From contig NZ_JACHOP010000001.1 of the NCBI RefSeq assembly GCF_014199935.1, forward strand, positions 248,001-312,000: a stretch of DNA of 64,000 nucleotides, read 5' to 3'. The notes beneath the pieces were generated by a model, which ran no database searches, was not told the DNA's origin, and saw only the letters and a list, made by a program, of their open reading frames with translations. A program made the position numbers and the translations under genes. Below, piece by piece: positions 1-7,888 of this stretch (position 1 is the stretch's first letter; each line of letters begins with the position of its first letter). The DNA is from Methylorubrum rhodinum. GTDB taxonomy: Bacteria > Pseudomonadota > Alphaproteobacteria > Rhizobiales > Beijerinckiaceae.

Positions 1-1086
1 CTCACCGACGAGCTGAACGCCAAGGGGGCCCGCTACAACGTCGCGCAGGGCGCGCTGGTCTCGATGCGGCCCGACGGGGCGATCCGTGCGCTGATCGGCG
101 GGCGCGACTACGCGCAGAGCCAGTTCAACCGGGCGACGACCGCCAAGCGCCAGCCGGGCTCCTCGTTCAAGCCGTTCGTCTACCTCGCCGCAATCGAGAA
201 GGGGCTGACCCCCGATTCCGTCCGCGACGACGCGCCGATCCGCATCGGCAACTGGGCGCCGGAGAATTATTCGCACAGCTACAGCGGCGCCGTGACCCTG
301 CGCGAGGCGCTGGCGCAGTCGCTCAACACGGTGGCGGTGCGGCTCGGCCAGGAGGTCGGCCCCAAGGCGGTGGTGCAGACGGCGCAGCGTCTCGGCATTT
401 CGTCGCCGCTTCAAGCCAACGGCTCGATCGCGCTCGGCACCTCCGAGGTGACGCCGCTGGAGATGGTCGGCGCCTATTGCGCCTTCGCCAACGGCGGCAC
501 CGGGGTGATCCCATACGTCATCGCCGGCATCAAGTCGGCGGGCGGCAAGGTGCTGTACAAGCGCGGCGAGGGCGGGCTCGGTCGCGTCATCGATCCGAAC
601 GCCGTCGGCATGATGAACGCCATGATGCACGACGTCTTCACCATGGGCACGGCCAAGAAGGCCGATATCCCCGGCTGGGACCTCGCCGGCAAGACCGGCA
701 CCAGCCAGGATTTCCGCGATGCGTGGTTCATCGGCTATTCGGGCACGCTGGTCACCGGAATCTGGCTCGGCAACGACGACGGCGAGCCGACCAAGAAGGC
801 GTCGGGCGGCAGCCTGCCCGCCGAGATCTGGAAGAGCTACATGACGGTGGCGCTCAAGGCCGACAAGCCGGTCGGCCTGCCCGGCCTCAACCGCTGGCGT
901 GCCCGGCCGCAGGTCGCGAATGCGGGCGAGCGCGAAGGCCCCGGTGGCCTGATCGGCGCGCTCATCGGCGAGCCGGACCGCACCGCCTCCGTTCCGCCGC
1001 CACGACCCGTTCCCGGCGGGCGCGGCCAGGGGCCGAGCCAGGACGACCGGAACTTCCTCGAGAAGCTGTTCGGGCTCGGCGAGTAG
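1..1086 (+). CDS. Penicillin-binding protein 1A, C-terminal part (5' end outside window)
   Basis: Class A penicillin-binding protein. It polymerises and crosslinks peptidoglycan in the periplasm. The reading frame is open from base 1, so the glycosyltransferase half lies upstream. The transpeptidase motifs are visible in order: SSFK (SxxK with the acylated serine) at 160-171, SLN (SxN) at 319-327 and KTGTS at 691-705. The protein ends in a Pro/Gly/Arg-rich low-complexity tail (about 955-1050), common in alphaproteobacterial PBP1A. The gene symbol could be mrcA, ponA or pbp1A depending on convention. The family assignment is firm; the exact paralogue cannot be decided without the N-terminus. 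Confidence 0.93.
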   Translation, partial: LTDELNAKGARYNVAQGALVSMRPDGAIRALIGGRDYAQSQFNRATTAKRQPGSSFKPFVYLAAIEKGLTPDSVRDDAPIRIGNWAPENYSHSYSGAVTLREALAQSLNTVAVRLGQEVGPKAVVQTAQRLGISSPLQANGSIALGTSEVTPLEMVGAYCAFANGGTGVIPYVIAGIKSAGGKVLYKRGEGGLGRVIDPNAVGMMNAMMHDVFTMGTAKKADIPGWDLAGKTGTSQDFRDAWFIGYSGTLVTGIWLGNDDGEPTKKASGGSLPAEIWKSYMTVALKADKPVGLPGLNRWRARPQVANAGEREGPGGLIGALIGEPDRTASVPPPRPVPGGRGQGPSQDDRNFLEKLFGLGE

Positions 1087-1265
1087 CCTCGTCCTTTCCG
1101 GATCGCCCCGAGCGCTCCGGCGCCTTTCTCCCGATCGCACCGGGTGTCGCGTCGGCGTGGCGGCGTGCCACATTCGCGCCATGTTGCGGGCATGAGCCTT
1201 GGATGACACGGGAGCGCGTGGCGCCGCGTCGCGGCCCCGCCTCCTGTCTCGAAGAAGGAGCCTCC

Positions 1266-1361
1266 GTGTCCTCCCCCCTGCCCGACCGTCGCGCCCCAGG
1301 CCTCCCGGTCGGCGCGGACCGGCCGGGCGTGCCCCCTGCCGGATGCCGGAGCCGCGCCTGA
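1266..1361 (+). CDS. Possible 31-residue leader peptide upstream of the cyclase
   Basis: A GTG at 1266 follows a strong Shine-Dalgarno (AAGGAG, five bases upstream). It opens a 31-codon frame whose TGA (1359-1361) overlaps the ATG of the cyclase at 1361 in the form TGATG. This is the arrangement expected for translational coupling. The peptide is Pro/Arg/Gly-rich and resembles nothing I recognise. It could be a leader ORF that lets ribosomes reach the cyclase start, which has no good Shine-Dalgarno of its own. It could equally be chance in GC-rich DNA. Confidence 0.3.
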   Translation: MSSPLPDRRAPGLPVGADRPGVPPAGCRSRA

Positions 1362-2434
1362 TGCTGCCGCACCATCGCTGGTTCTGGTTCCTGATCCTGC
1401 TCGCCACCGGCGGGGCGGGCCTGCTCTACAACGTGATCTTCGCAGGCGGCGCGAGCCCGGCGGCGGGCTTCACCTACGGCCTCTGCGTCGGCATCGCCGC
1501 GCTCGCCTTCGACCGGGGCGTGCTGCTCGCCGGCCTCCAGGCGCGCATCCGCCGGTTGCCCGCGGGCTTCTACGTGGTGGCGGCCGAACTCTCCTACGTG
1601 GCGATGATCGTGGCCGGCAACGCGCTGGGCGGGCTCGTGGTCTGGCTGCTCGGCCTCACCTCCGATCCGCTGCTGGAGGCGGTGCGCACCACGCCCCGCG
1701 TGCTGGCCTACGCGCTCGCGGTCTCGGCGCTGCTCGTCTTCGTGATCCGCATGCGCGACCTCATCGGCGGCGAGGTGTTCATCAACTTCCTCGTCGGGCG
1801 CTACCACCGCCCGGTGGAGGAGGAGCGCATCTTCCTGTTCCTCGACGTGGTCGGCTCGACCGCCTTCGCCGAGACCCACGGCGACCTGCGGGCGCAGGAA
1901 TATCTCAGCGCGGTCTTCGCCACCCTGGCCGAGCCTGTGCGCCGCTTCCACGGCTCGGTCGACGACTATATCGGCGATCTCGCCATGATCACGTGGCCGA
2001 TGGAGCGCGGCCTCAAGGATGCCCGCTGCGTCGCCTGCCTGTTCGCCGTGCGCGACCGCATCGAGGCCGACGCCGCCGCCTGGGAGGCGCGCTTCGGCAC
2101 CGTGCCGCGCCTGCGCGCGGGCCTGCACGGCGGCCCGGTGGTGACGGCGGAAGTGGGGGTGGACCGGCACAAGATCGCCTATTTCGGCGACGCGGTGAAC
2201 GTCGTCGCCCGGACCGAGTCGCTGTGCCGTCCGCTCGGCGTCGATACCCTGATCTCCGAGGACCTGCTTGCCCGGCTGCCGCACCTGCCGAAAGGCATCA
2301 CGGCCCGCGGCCTCGGCAGCCATGCGCTGCGCGGGCGCGGGCGGCGCCTGTCGGTGGCGACGCTGGAACGGGGGGCAGAGCTGCCCAATCCAGAGGCACG
2401 TCCGCTGGCCCGCTCCCGCGAGGCCACCGGCTGA
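1361..2434 (+). CDS. Membrane-anchored class III adenylate/guanylate cyclase
   Basis: Predicted to make cAMP (or cGMP) from the nucleoside triphosphate. The first ~140 residues hold four or five hydrophobic segments (for example around HRWFWFLILL and RVLAYALAVSALLV). A cytoplasmic class III catalytic domain follows at about residues 155-335. The first metal-binding aspartate is in FLFLDVVGST (~160), the second in DYIGDLAMI, and the substrate/transition-state segment is KIAYFGDAVNVVAR. All catalytic elements look intact. Start choice: ATG 1361 overlaps the stop of a small leader frame; ATG 1343 is an in-frame alternative. Cyanase follows 118 bp downstream on the same strand. A Crp-family regulator lies about 8 kb away, but nothing in the sequence links the two. 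Confidence 0.88.
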   Translation: MLPHHRWFWFLILLATGGAGLLYNVIFAGGASPAAGFTYGLCVGIAALAFDRGVLLAGLQARIRRLPAGFYVVAAELSYVAMIVAGNALGGLVVWLLGLTSDPLLEAVRTTPRVLAYALAVSALLVFVIRMRDLIGGEVFINFLVGRYHRPVEEERIFLFLDVVGSTAFAETHGDLRAQEYLSAVFATLAEPVRRFHGSVDDYIGDLAMITWPMERGLKDARCVACLFAVRDRIEADAAAWEARFGTVPRLRAGLHGGPVVTAEVGVDRHKIAYFGDAVNVVARTESLCRPLGVDTLISEDLLARLPHLPKGITARGLGSHALRGRGRRLSVATLERGAELPNPEARPLARSREATG

Positions 2435-2552
2435 CGCTCAAGCCCCGGGCAGATCGCCGCCCCGAAGCGCATCTGCCCGCGAAAGCGGCCGTCTGGCGCG
2501 CGGCTTGCGAGCCGGCCCCGTGTCACGCGATCAGCGAGAAGCACGGGACCCC

Positions 2553-3041
2553 ATGAAGCGCGAAGACCTCACCGAGAAGCTGCTCGACATCAAGCGCGAG
2601 AAGGGCTGGACCTGGAAATACATCCAGGACGAGATCGGCGGCATCTCGCCGATCCTGATCACCGCCGCCTGCATGGGCCAGATGAAGCTCCCCAAGGCCC
2701 AGGCCGCCAAGGCCGCGGAGCTGTTCGGCCTGACGAAAGCGGAGGAGCGGATGCTCAACGAGGCGCCCTATCGCGGCTCGATTCCCGCGATGCCGCCGAC
2801 CGACCCGCTGATCTACCGCTTCTACGAGCTGGTGATGGTCTACGGCACGACCTGGAAGGAGCTGATCCAGGAGGAGTTCGGCGATGGCATCATGTCGGCG
2901 ATCGACTTCAACATGACTATGGAGCGCGAGCCCAACAACAAGGGCGACCGGGTGAAGATGAACCTCTCGGGCAAGTTCCTGCCGTACAAGTATTATGGCA
3001 ACGACGAGGGCGTGCCGGAATACGGGTTCAAGGAGCCGTAG
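2553..3041 (+). CDS. cynS: Cyanate hydratase (cyanase)
   Basis: Catalyses bicarbonate-dependent breakdown of cyanate to ammonia and CO2, used for detoxification and as a nitrogen source. The 162-residue product matches the usual ~156. The N-terminal ~80 residues are the helix-turn-helix-like domain. The C-terminal domain carries the catalytic triad: Arg89 and Glu92 in YRFYEL, and Ser115 in IMSAIDF. These are the equivalents of E. coli R96, E99 and S122. The ATG was chosen because it gives this length and alignment. No CynT carbonic anhydrase, CynR regulator or cyanate transporter is adjacent, so it appears to stand alone. A palindromic repeat follows it. Confidence 0.97.
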   Translation: MKREDLTEKLLDIKREKGWTWKYIQDEIGGISPILITAACMGQMKLPKAQAAKAAELFGLTKAEERMLNEAPYRGSIPAMPPTDPLIYRFYELVMVYGTTWKELIQEEFGDGIMSAIDFNMTMEREPNNKGDRVKMNLSGKFLPYKYYGNDEGVPEYGFKEP

Positions 3042-3171
3042 GGCGGCGCCGGCTCGATCGCGCCGGGATGACGCGCATCCCGTCTCCCCGCTGGGCACCA
3101 CGGTGATATCGCGGGGGAGCCACATCCCGCGCGGCGCTTCCACCATCGGCCGGTACGCCGTTTCCTCCGCC

Positions 3172-3309
3172 GTCATTCCGGGGCGCCGCAGGCGAACCCG
3201 GAATCCACGACTGGTCACAACGCTCCGTTTGGCGTCGCGTCACGGGTGGATCGCACGCCTCCGGCGCGCCCCTCCGTGTCCGGGTTCCGTGGCTCGGCCC
3301 CGGAATGAA
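3172..3309. repeat. Palindromic intergenic repeat, family 1, copy 1
   Basis: Starts GTCATTCCGGGGCGCC and ends GGCCCCGGAATGA, so the ends are inverted complements. Inside are GCGAACCCGGAATCCAC and a partial complement GTCCGGGTTCC, giving nested inverted repeats. Closely related copies lie at 14009-14120, 43973-44083, 53370-53480 and 56217-56360. It occupies most of the 347-bp gap between convergent cynS and tamB; I see no gene in the rest of that gap. Confidence 0.85.
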
Positions 3310-3388
3310 GGTAGAGCTTCATCGAAACCCAATCGACCTCGCGTCGGTGCTGCCCGTCATCCCAAGCGCGATGGGACGGAACGCGCCC

Positions 3389-6300
3389 CTACCACTCCCA
3401 CTCGGCGCCGACGCCCACGGCGGTGCGGCCGTCGCTGCCGGCCTCGCCGTTGAGCTTGATCCGACGGGTGACGTCGTAGTTGATCGTGGCGGCCGTGTCG
3501 GCCGGCTTGGCGCCGGCCTTCACGCCGACGCTGATGCGGTCGTTGATGTAGCGCGAGGCGCCGACCGCCGGGCCGCCGCTGGCGCCGGTCGAGACGTCGA
3601 GGCTGTCGAGCCCGAGGCCCTTGCGGGCGGATTCGAACACGTCCGGCCCCCCGGCTCCGCCGGAGAGCTGCGCCACCGCTTGGGCCAGTTGCAGCGCCTG
3701 GAACGGCGAGAGCCCGCCCGCCGCCTTCTTGAACAGGATGCGCGACAGCACCTCGTCCTGCGGCAGGCTCGGATCGGAGGACAGGGCGAAGACCGGCTGC
3801 GAGGCCGGGCCGGTGACGGCGACCCGCGCCGTCACGTCGCCGGCCTTGGTCTCGGCGATGAAGTCGAGATCGGGCTGGGCGAGGTCGCCCGCAAAGGCGA
3901 TGCGGCCGCGGGAAAAGTCGAGCCGCTGGCCGACGAGGCTGAGGCGCCCGCGCCGCATCTCGAAATCGCCGTTCGCGCGGGGATTTCGGGACGAGCCGGT
4001 CACCCGCAACTCGCCGCCGAGTTCGGCGTCGATGCCGCGCCCGCGCACAAAAATGCGGTTCGGGGCGCTCACCAGCACGTCGAGGGTCGCGTCGAACGGG
4101 GCGGCGGCCTTCTTGCGGCTGGCGGCGGCGATCTGCGCCTTGCGCTCGCCGCGCTTGGCCAGCCTTTCGCGGATTTCCGGCGTGGTGTTGACGTGGCGGA
4201 TGCCGGGCAGCGGCTGGACGGTGGCCGGGAGCCGGTCGGGCACCGACACGTCGATCGACACCACATCGACCCGGCCCGACACCTTCGGGGTGCGGGCGAG
4301 CGGGCCGGAGAGGGCGAGATTGAGGCTCGTGACCGCCGTCATCAGCGGGCTCGACACCAGTTCGGCCTTGTCCGCGGTGATCCGGAGCGAACCGGGGAAG
4401 CCGGAGGCCGGCTCGACGGCGACGCGGCCGTCGATGGCGATGCGCCCGCCGTTGCGGGTCGCGGCGGTGAGGCGCTCGATCTGGATCGCGTCGCCGCGTC
4501 CCGTCACGCGGCCCTGGATGTCGGTGAGGCGGATGCCGTTGAGCGGATCGGTGAGGCTGCCGCCCGAGAGCGTCGCCGCGCCCTCCACCCGCGGCGCCGC
4601 GAGGGTGCCGGTGACGCCGGCGTCCAACGCGACGCGGCCGGCCACGCGCTGGCCGCCGGTGCTGAGGAGCGAGTTGGCGAGCGCCGCGTCGAGGGTGCCG
4701 CGGGCCTTCAGGTTGAGCGCGCCGCCGGGCTCGACGGGGATCGCGCCGGTCACCGTCACCTCGGCGCCGCGGCCGGCGGAGACGCGCCCGTCGATCGTGG
4801 CGGCGCCACCGCTCAGCGTGCCGCTCGCCCGCGCATCGATCGGCGGCAGACCGGCCTTGCGGGTCTCCGGCGTCACCAGCTTGGCGACGCTCAGCGCGTA
4901 GCGGCCTTCGGGGCGCGAGGCGGTGCCGCGCAGGTCGGCCTCGCCCTCGACCGTGCCGGAGAGCGCGAGGCTCGGGGCGGCGATGCGGGCGAGCGCCAGC
5001 GGCAGGGCGCGGATGCCGACCTTCAGATCGAGTTCCTGCCCCGCCCGCCCCTGGACGCTGATGCGGCCGGAGCCGGCGGCAACGACAAGGTTCTCGATCA
5101 GTGCCGAGCCGTCGTCGAGGGTGATCGCGGCGGGGCCGGCGAGCGCGAAGCGGTCGCCGCCGCGCTGGGCCGAGAAGCGGGCGATCTCGACGCGGGTGCG
5201 CTCGGCCGGGATCAGCCGGGCGGCGCCGTCGAGGTTGAACCCGCGGGCCTGGGCAGTGAGGACGAGGTCGCTCGCCTGCGCCGTGCCGGCGGCGGTGAGC
5301 CGCACCGTGTCGATGGTCTGGCCGGCGGCGACGATGCGCTCGAGACTTGCCTTTCCGTCGATGACGGGGTGGGCGCGCAGATCGCGGCCGGTGAGGTCGG
5401 CGTCGAGGTTGGTGATGCCGACATCGTCGTAGCGGAGGTTGGCCCCGGTCGCGCGGATCGCGGCGTCCTGGCGTCCCCCTTCGCGGGAGAGGGTCACGGC
5501 GGCGTCGAGGGTGCCGCCCATGCGGCCGAGCGCCAGCGCCGAGAGGTCGGCGAGGTCGCCCGCGCGGACGGTCAAGGCGCCCTCCCCCAGCAGGGTCCTG
5601 GCATCGACCACGGCGCGGCCGTCGATGGCGACCGAGCCCAGCGCGAAGGCGAGGCGGTCGAGGGCGTAGTCGCTCTTGCCCGGTCGGGCGACATGGGCGT
5701 CGGCCTTGAGCGCCTTGCCGGCCACGTCGCCGGTCAGCCGCACGGTGCCGTCCAGCGCGCCGGTGAGGTCGGTCAGCGTCGCGTCGAGGCGCAGATCCTG
5801 GATCGGCTTGCCGTCGGCCTTCGCCGCGGGAGCGCGCAACGCCGTGGTGAGGTCGGGCTTGCGCAGCGAGCCGGTGAGTTTTGCATCCGCACTCGCGGCC
5901 CCGGCGAGCCGCGCGTCGAGGGCGGAGAGGTTCTTGAGGTCGAGGCGGGCGGCGACATCGGCGCTGCGGGCGGTGGCCTGCCCCTGGAGCGTGGCGACGA
6001 GTTCGGCACCCTCGAACAGAAGACGGTCGAAGCCGTAGCCGTCATAGGTCTGGAACACGCGGCCCTTCAGCGACGGCGTGCGGCCGACGAGGCGGTCGGC
6101 GATGTCCTGACCGAGCACCAGTCCGCCGCCGCGCAGGTCGAGGTCGGCCGCGAGCGCCTTGCGGGCCGGGTCGCCGCTCAACACCGCCTTGGCGTCGAGA
6201 CGGCCGGCGAGATCGCGCCCGGCCAAGCCGGAGAAGGCGGCGATGTCGGAGAGCGCCGCCTGGAGCGTGCCGGCCAGCGTGTTCTGCCCGACCTTGCCGA

Positions 6301-7888
6301 CGTAGGAGACGCGGGCGGTGTCGGCGTCGAGCGTCAGGCCGGCGATGTCGATGACGCCGTCAGAGCCGGCATCGGCCCGCAGCGTCAGCTTCGCCCGCTC
6401 GCCGATCGCCCGACGGAGCGCCGGGTCGGCGAGCGATAGGCCTTCCACGCTGCCGTCGGCGCTGATCGCGAAGCGGCGGGTCGTGTCGGTGCCGGTCGGC
6501 TCGACGGAGAGCAAAGCCTCGACGCGGTCGAGTGTGGATTCCCTGGTGCGCAGGCCCGCGGCCTTGAGGGCGCCCTTCACCTGCGGGGCGGTGAGCGGAC
6601 CCTTCAGGCTGCCATCGAAGACCAGCGTTTCGAGTTCGCTCTCGGCGGCCTTGGTCTTGCCGCCCTCGGTCGGAACCGCGCGGGCTTCGATGCGGAAATC
6701 GGCCTGCCTATCGGCGCTCAGCGTCCCGCCGATCCCGAGGCGGGCGGTGCGCGAGGTGAGATCGAGCCGGTCGATGCGGAAGGCGCCGGAATCGGCGAAG
6801 GCCAGACCGCCGTCGAGCTTGGTCGTGCCGGAAAAGATCGCGGCGAGCGGGCCGGGCACGAGGCCCTCGATCCGCGAAGCGAGATCCAGGCTAAGCCGCC
6901 GGTCGGTGCCGATGCGCGACAGCCGGGCGCCGCCCTTGGCGCCGATCTCGGGGCCGGCGTCGAAGTCGAGCCGGGCGTTGAAGCTGTCCAGCGTGCCGCG
7001 GCCTTCGAGGTCGAACCGGATCGGCGGCGTGCCGGGGAGGTTGGCGGCCTTCGACAGCAGACCGCCCTCGGGCTCGGTCAGCGCGGCCTTCAGTTCCAGC
7101 TTCTCGCCCTTGGGCACGAACAGCAGCCGGGCGTCGAACAGGCCGGCGGCGTCGAGGCGACGCGCCGTCACCGCGAGGTCGAGGCCCTCCGACGGGTTGC
7201 CGAGCTTGGCCTTGCCGTCGGCCGAGAGCCGGGCCGGCTGGCCGGCGACGGTCTCGCCGAGGATGAGTTCGGCGAGCTTGAACGCCTTGATCTCGACCTT
7301 GACCGGGAGATCGGGCAGCAGCGAGCCGTCCGGCGGCTCGGCATCCGCCGGGGGTGGGCCGGAGATGGGTTTGCGCAGCACTTCGAGCCGGCCGAGTTCG
7401 AGGCTGTCGACTTCGAGGCGGCCCGACAGCAGCGCGAGGCGGCGCCACGCGAGGCGGGCGCGGTCGAGCTTCAGCCAGGGGCCGTCCGCGTCGCTGATGA
7501 CGACGTCGCGGATGGTGGCGTCGGAGGAGAGCGCGCCGTCGACGGCGCCGATGGAGACCTGGGAGGAATCGCTGGAGAGGGCTTTGGAGAGGATGCCGCC
7601 AAGGACAGTCTTTTCGCCTTCGGCGGCGCGGGTGAGATCGGTCGGGATCAGCGCAGCCGCTAAGATCAGGACCAGAACCAGCAGTGCCGCGAACAGCCCT
7701 CTCCCCTCCGCGGGAGAGGGTGGCCGCCGAAGGGGGTCGGGTGAGGGGAGCGCCGCTTCCGGAGATGACTGGACGACGGCGGCCAAGCGGGACCGTCGCG
7801 CTGCCCCTCTCCCGCCTCGCATCCGCGAGGCACCTTCCCCCGCGGAGGGGGGAGGGTTGGCGCTGCGCGAGATGCGAAAAAACCCCAT
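3389..7888 (-). CDS. tamB: Translocation and assembly module subunit TamB
   Basis: Large inner-membrane-anchored protein spanning the periplasm. It works with TamA in outer-membrane protein assembly and lipid transport. The 1499-residue product has a hydrophobic anchor at about residues 66-80 (LFAALLVLVLILAAAL). A long repetitive beta-rich body follows, and the conserved C-terminal TamB (DUF490) domain ends with a barrel-like EWEW. Its ATG (7888-7886) directly follows the tamA stop (7891-7889), so the two genes form one operon. Odd feature: codons ~11-64 run in frame through a palindromic repeat (7697-7856), which places a Pro/Gly/Arg-rich stretch ahead of the anchor. I found no ATG, GTG or TTG between the repeat and the anchor, so translation should pass through the repeat. 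Confidence 0.93.
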   Translation of the reverse strand: MGFFRISRSANPPPSAGEGASRMRGGRGAARRSRLAAVVQSSPEAALPSPDPLRRPPSPAEGRGLFAALLVLVLILAAALIPTDLTRAAEGEKTVLGGILSKALSSDSSQVSIGAVDGALSSDATIRDVVISDADGPWLKLDRARLAWRRLALLSGRLEVDSLELGRLEVLRKPISGPPPADAEPPDGSLLPDLPVKVEIKAFKLAELILGETVAGQPARLSADGKAKLGNPSEGLDLAVTARRLDAAGLFDARLLFVPKGEKLELKAALTEPEGGLLSKAANLPGTPPIRFDLEGRGTLDSFNARLDFDAGPEIGAKGGARLSRIGTDRRLSLDLASRIEGLVPGPLAAIFSGTTKLDGGLAFADSGAFRIDRLDLTSRTARLGIGGTLSADRQADFRIEARAVPTEGGKTKAAESELETLVFDGSLKGPLTAPQVKGALKAAGLRTRESTLDRVEALLSVEPTGTDTTRRFAISADGSVEGLSLADPALRRAIGERAKLTLRADAGSDGVIDIAGLTLDADTARVSYVGKVGQNTLAGTLQAALSDIAAFSGLAGRDLAGRLDAKAVLSGDPARKALAADLDLRGGGLVLGQDIADRLVGRTPSLKGRVFQTYDGYGFDRLLFEGAELVATLQGQATARSADVAARLDLKNLSALDARLAGAASADAKLTGSLRKPDLTTALRAPAAKADGKPIQDLRLDATLTDLTGALDGTVRLTGDVAGKALKADAHVARPGKSDYALDRLAFALGSVAIDGRAVVDARTLLGEGALTVRAGDLADLSALALGRMGGTLDAAVTLSREGGRQDAAIRATGANLRYDDVGITNLDADLTGRDLRAHPVIDGKASLERIVAAGQTIDTVRLTAAGTAQASDLVLTAQARGFNLDGAARLIPAERTRVEIARFSAQRGGDRFALAGPAAITLDDGSALIENLVVAAGSGRISVQGRAGQELDLKVGIRALPLALARIAAPSLALSGTVEGEADLRGTASRPEGRYALSVAKLVTPETRKAGLPPIDARASGTLSGGAATIDGRVSAGRGAEVTVTGAIPVEPGGALNLKARGTLDAALANSLLSTGGQRVAGRVALDAGVTGTLAAPRVEGAATLSGGSLTDPLNGIRLTDIQGRVTGRGDAIQIERLTAATRNGGRIAIDGRVAVEPASGFPGSLRITADKAELVSSPLMTAVTSLNLALSGPLARTPKVSGRVDVVSIDVSVPDRLPATVQPLPGIRHVNTTPEIRERLAKRGERKAQIAAASRKKAAAPFDATLDVLVSAPNRIFVRGRGIDAELGGELRVTGSSRNPRANGDFEMRRGRLSLVGQRLDFSRGRIAFAGDLAQPDLDFIAETKAGDVTARVAVTGPASQPVFALSSDPSLPQDEVLSRILFKKAAGGLSPFQALQLAQAVAQLSGGAGGPDVFESARKGLGLDSLDVSTGASGGPAVGASRYINDRISVGVKAGAKPADTAATINYDVTRRIKLNGEAGSDGRTAVGVGAEWEW
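7697..7856. repeat. Palindromic repeat, family 3-like, inside the 5' coding region of tamB
   Basis: Left end CCCTCTCCCCTCCGCGGGAG and right end CCCGCGGAGGGGGGAGGG are near-perfect inverted complements. The element is about 160 bp and keeps the tamB frame open. It resembles the pyrimidine-rich repeats at 38581-38690 and 40239-40352 in design but is not closely identical to them. Confidence 0.75.

Noticed and set aside
3305-6439. 1044-codon open frame on the + strand opposite tamB
   Set aside because: Low-complexity Arg/Gly/Ala product with no family marks; it is the antisense shadow of a GC-rich gene. The same applies to long antisense frames at 962-2323, 7934-9718, 35520-38678 and 54816-56480.
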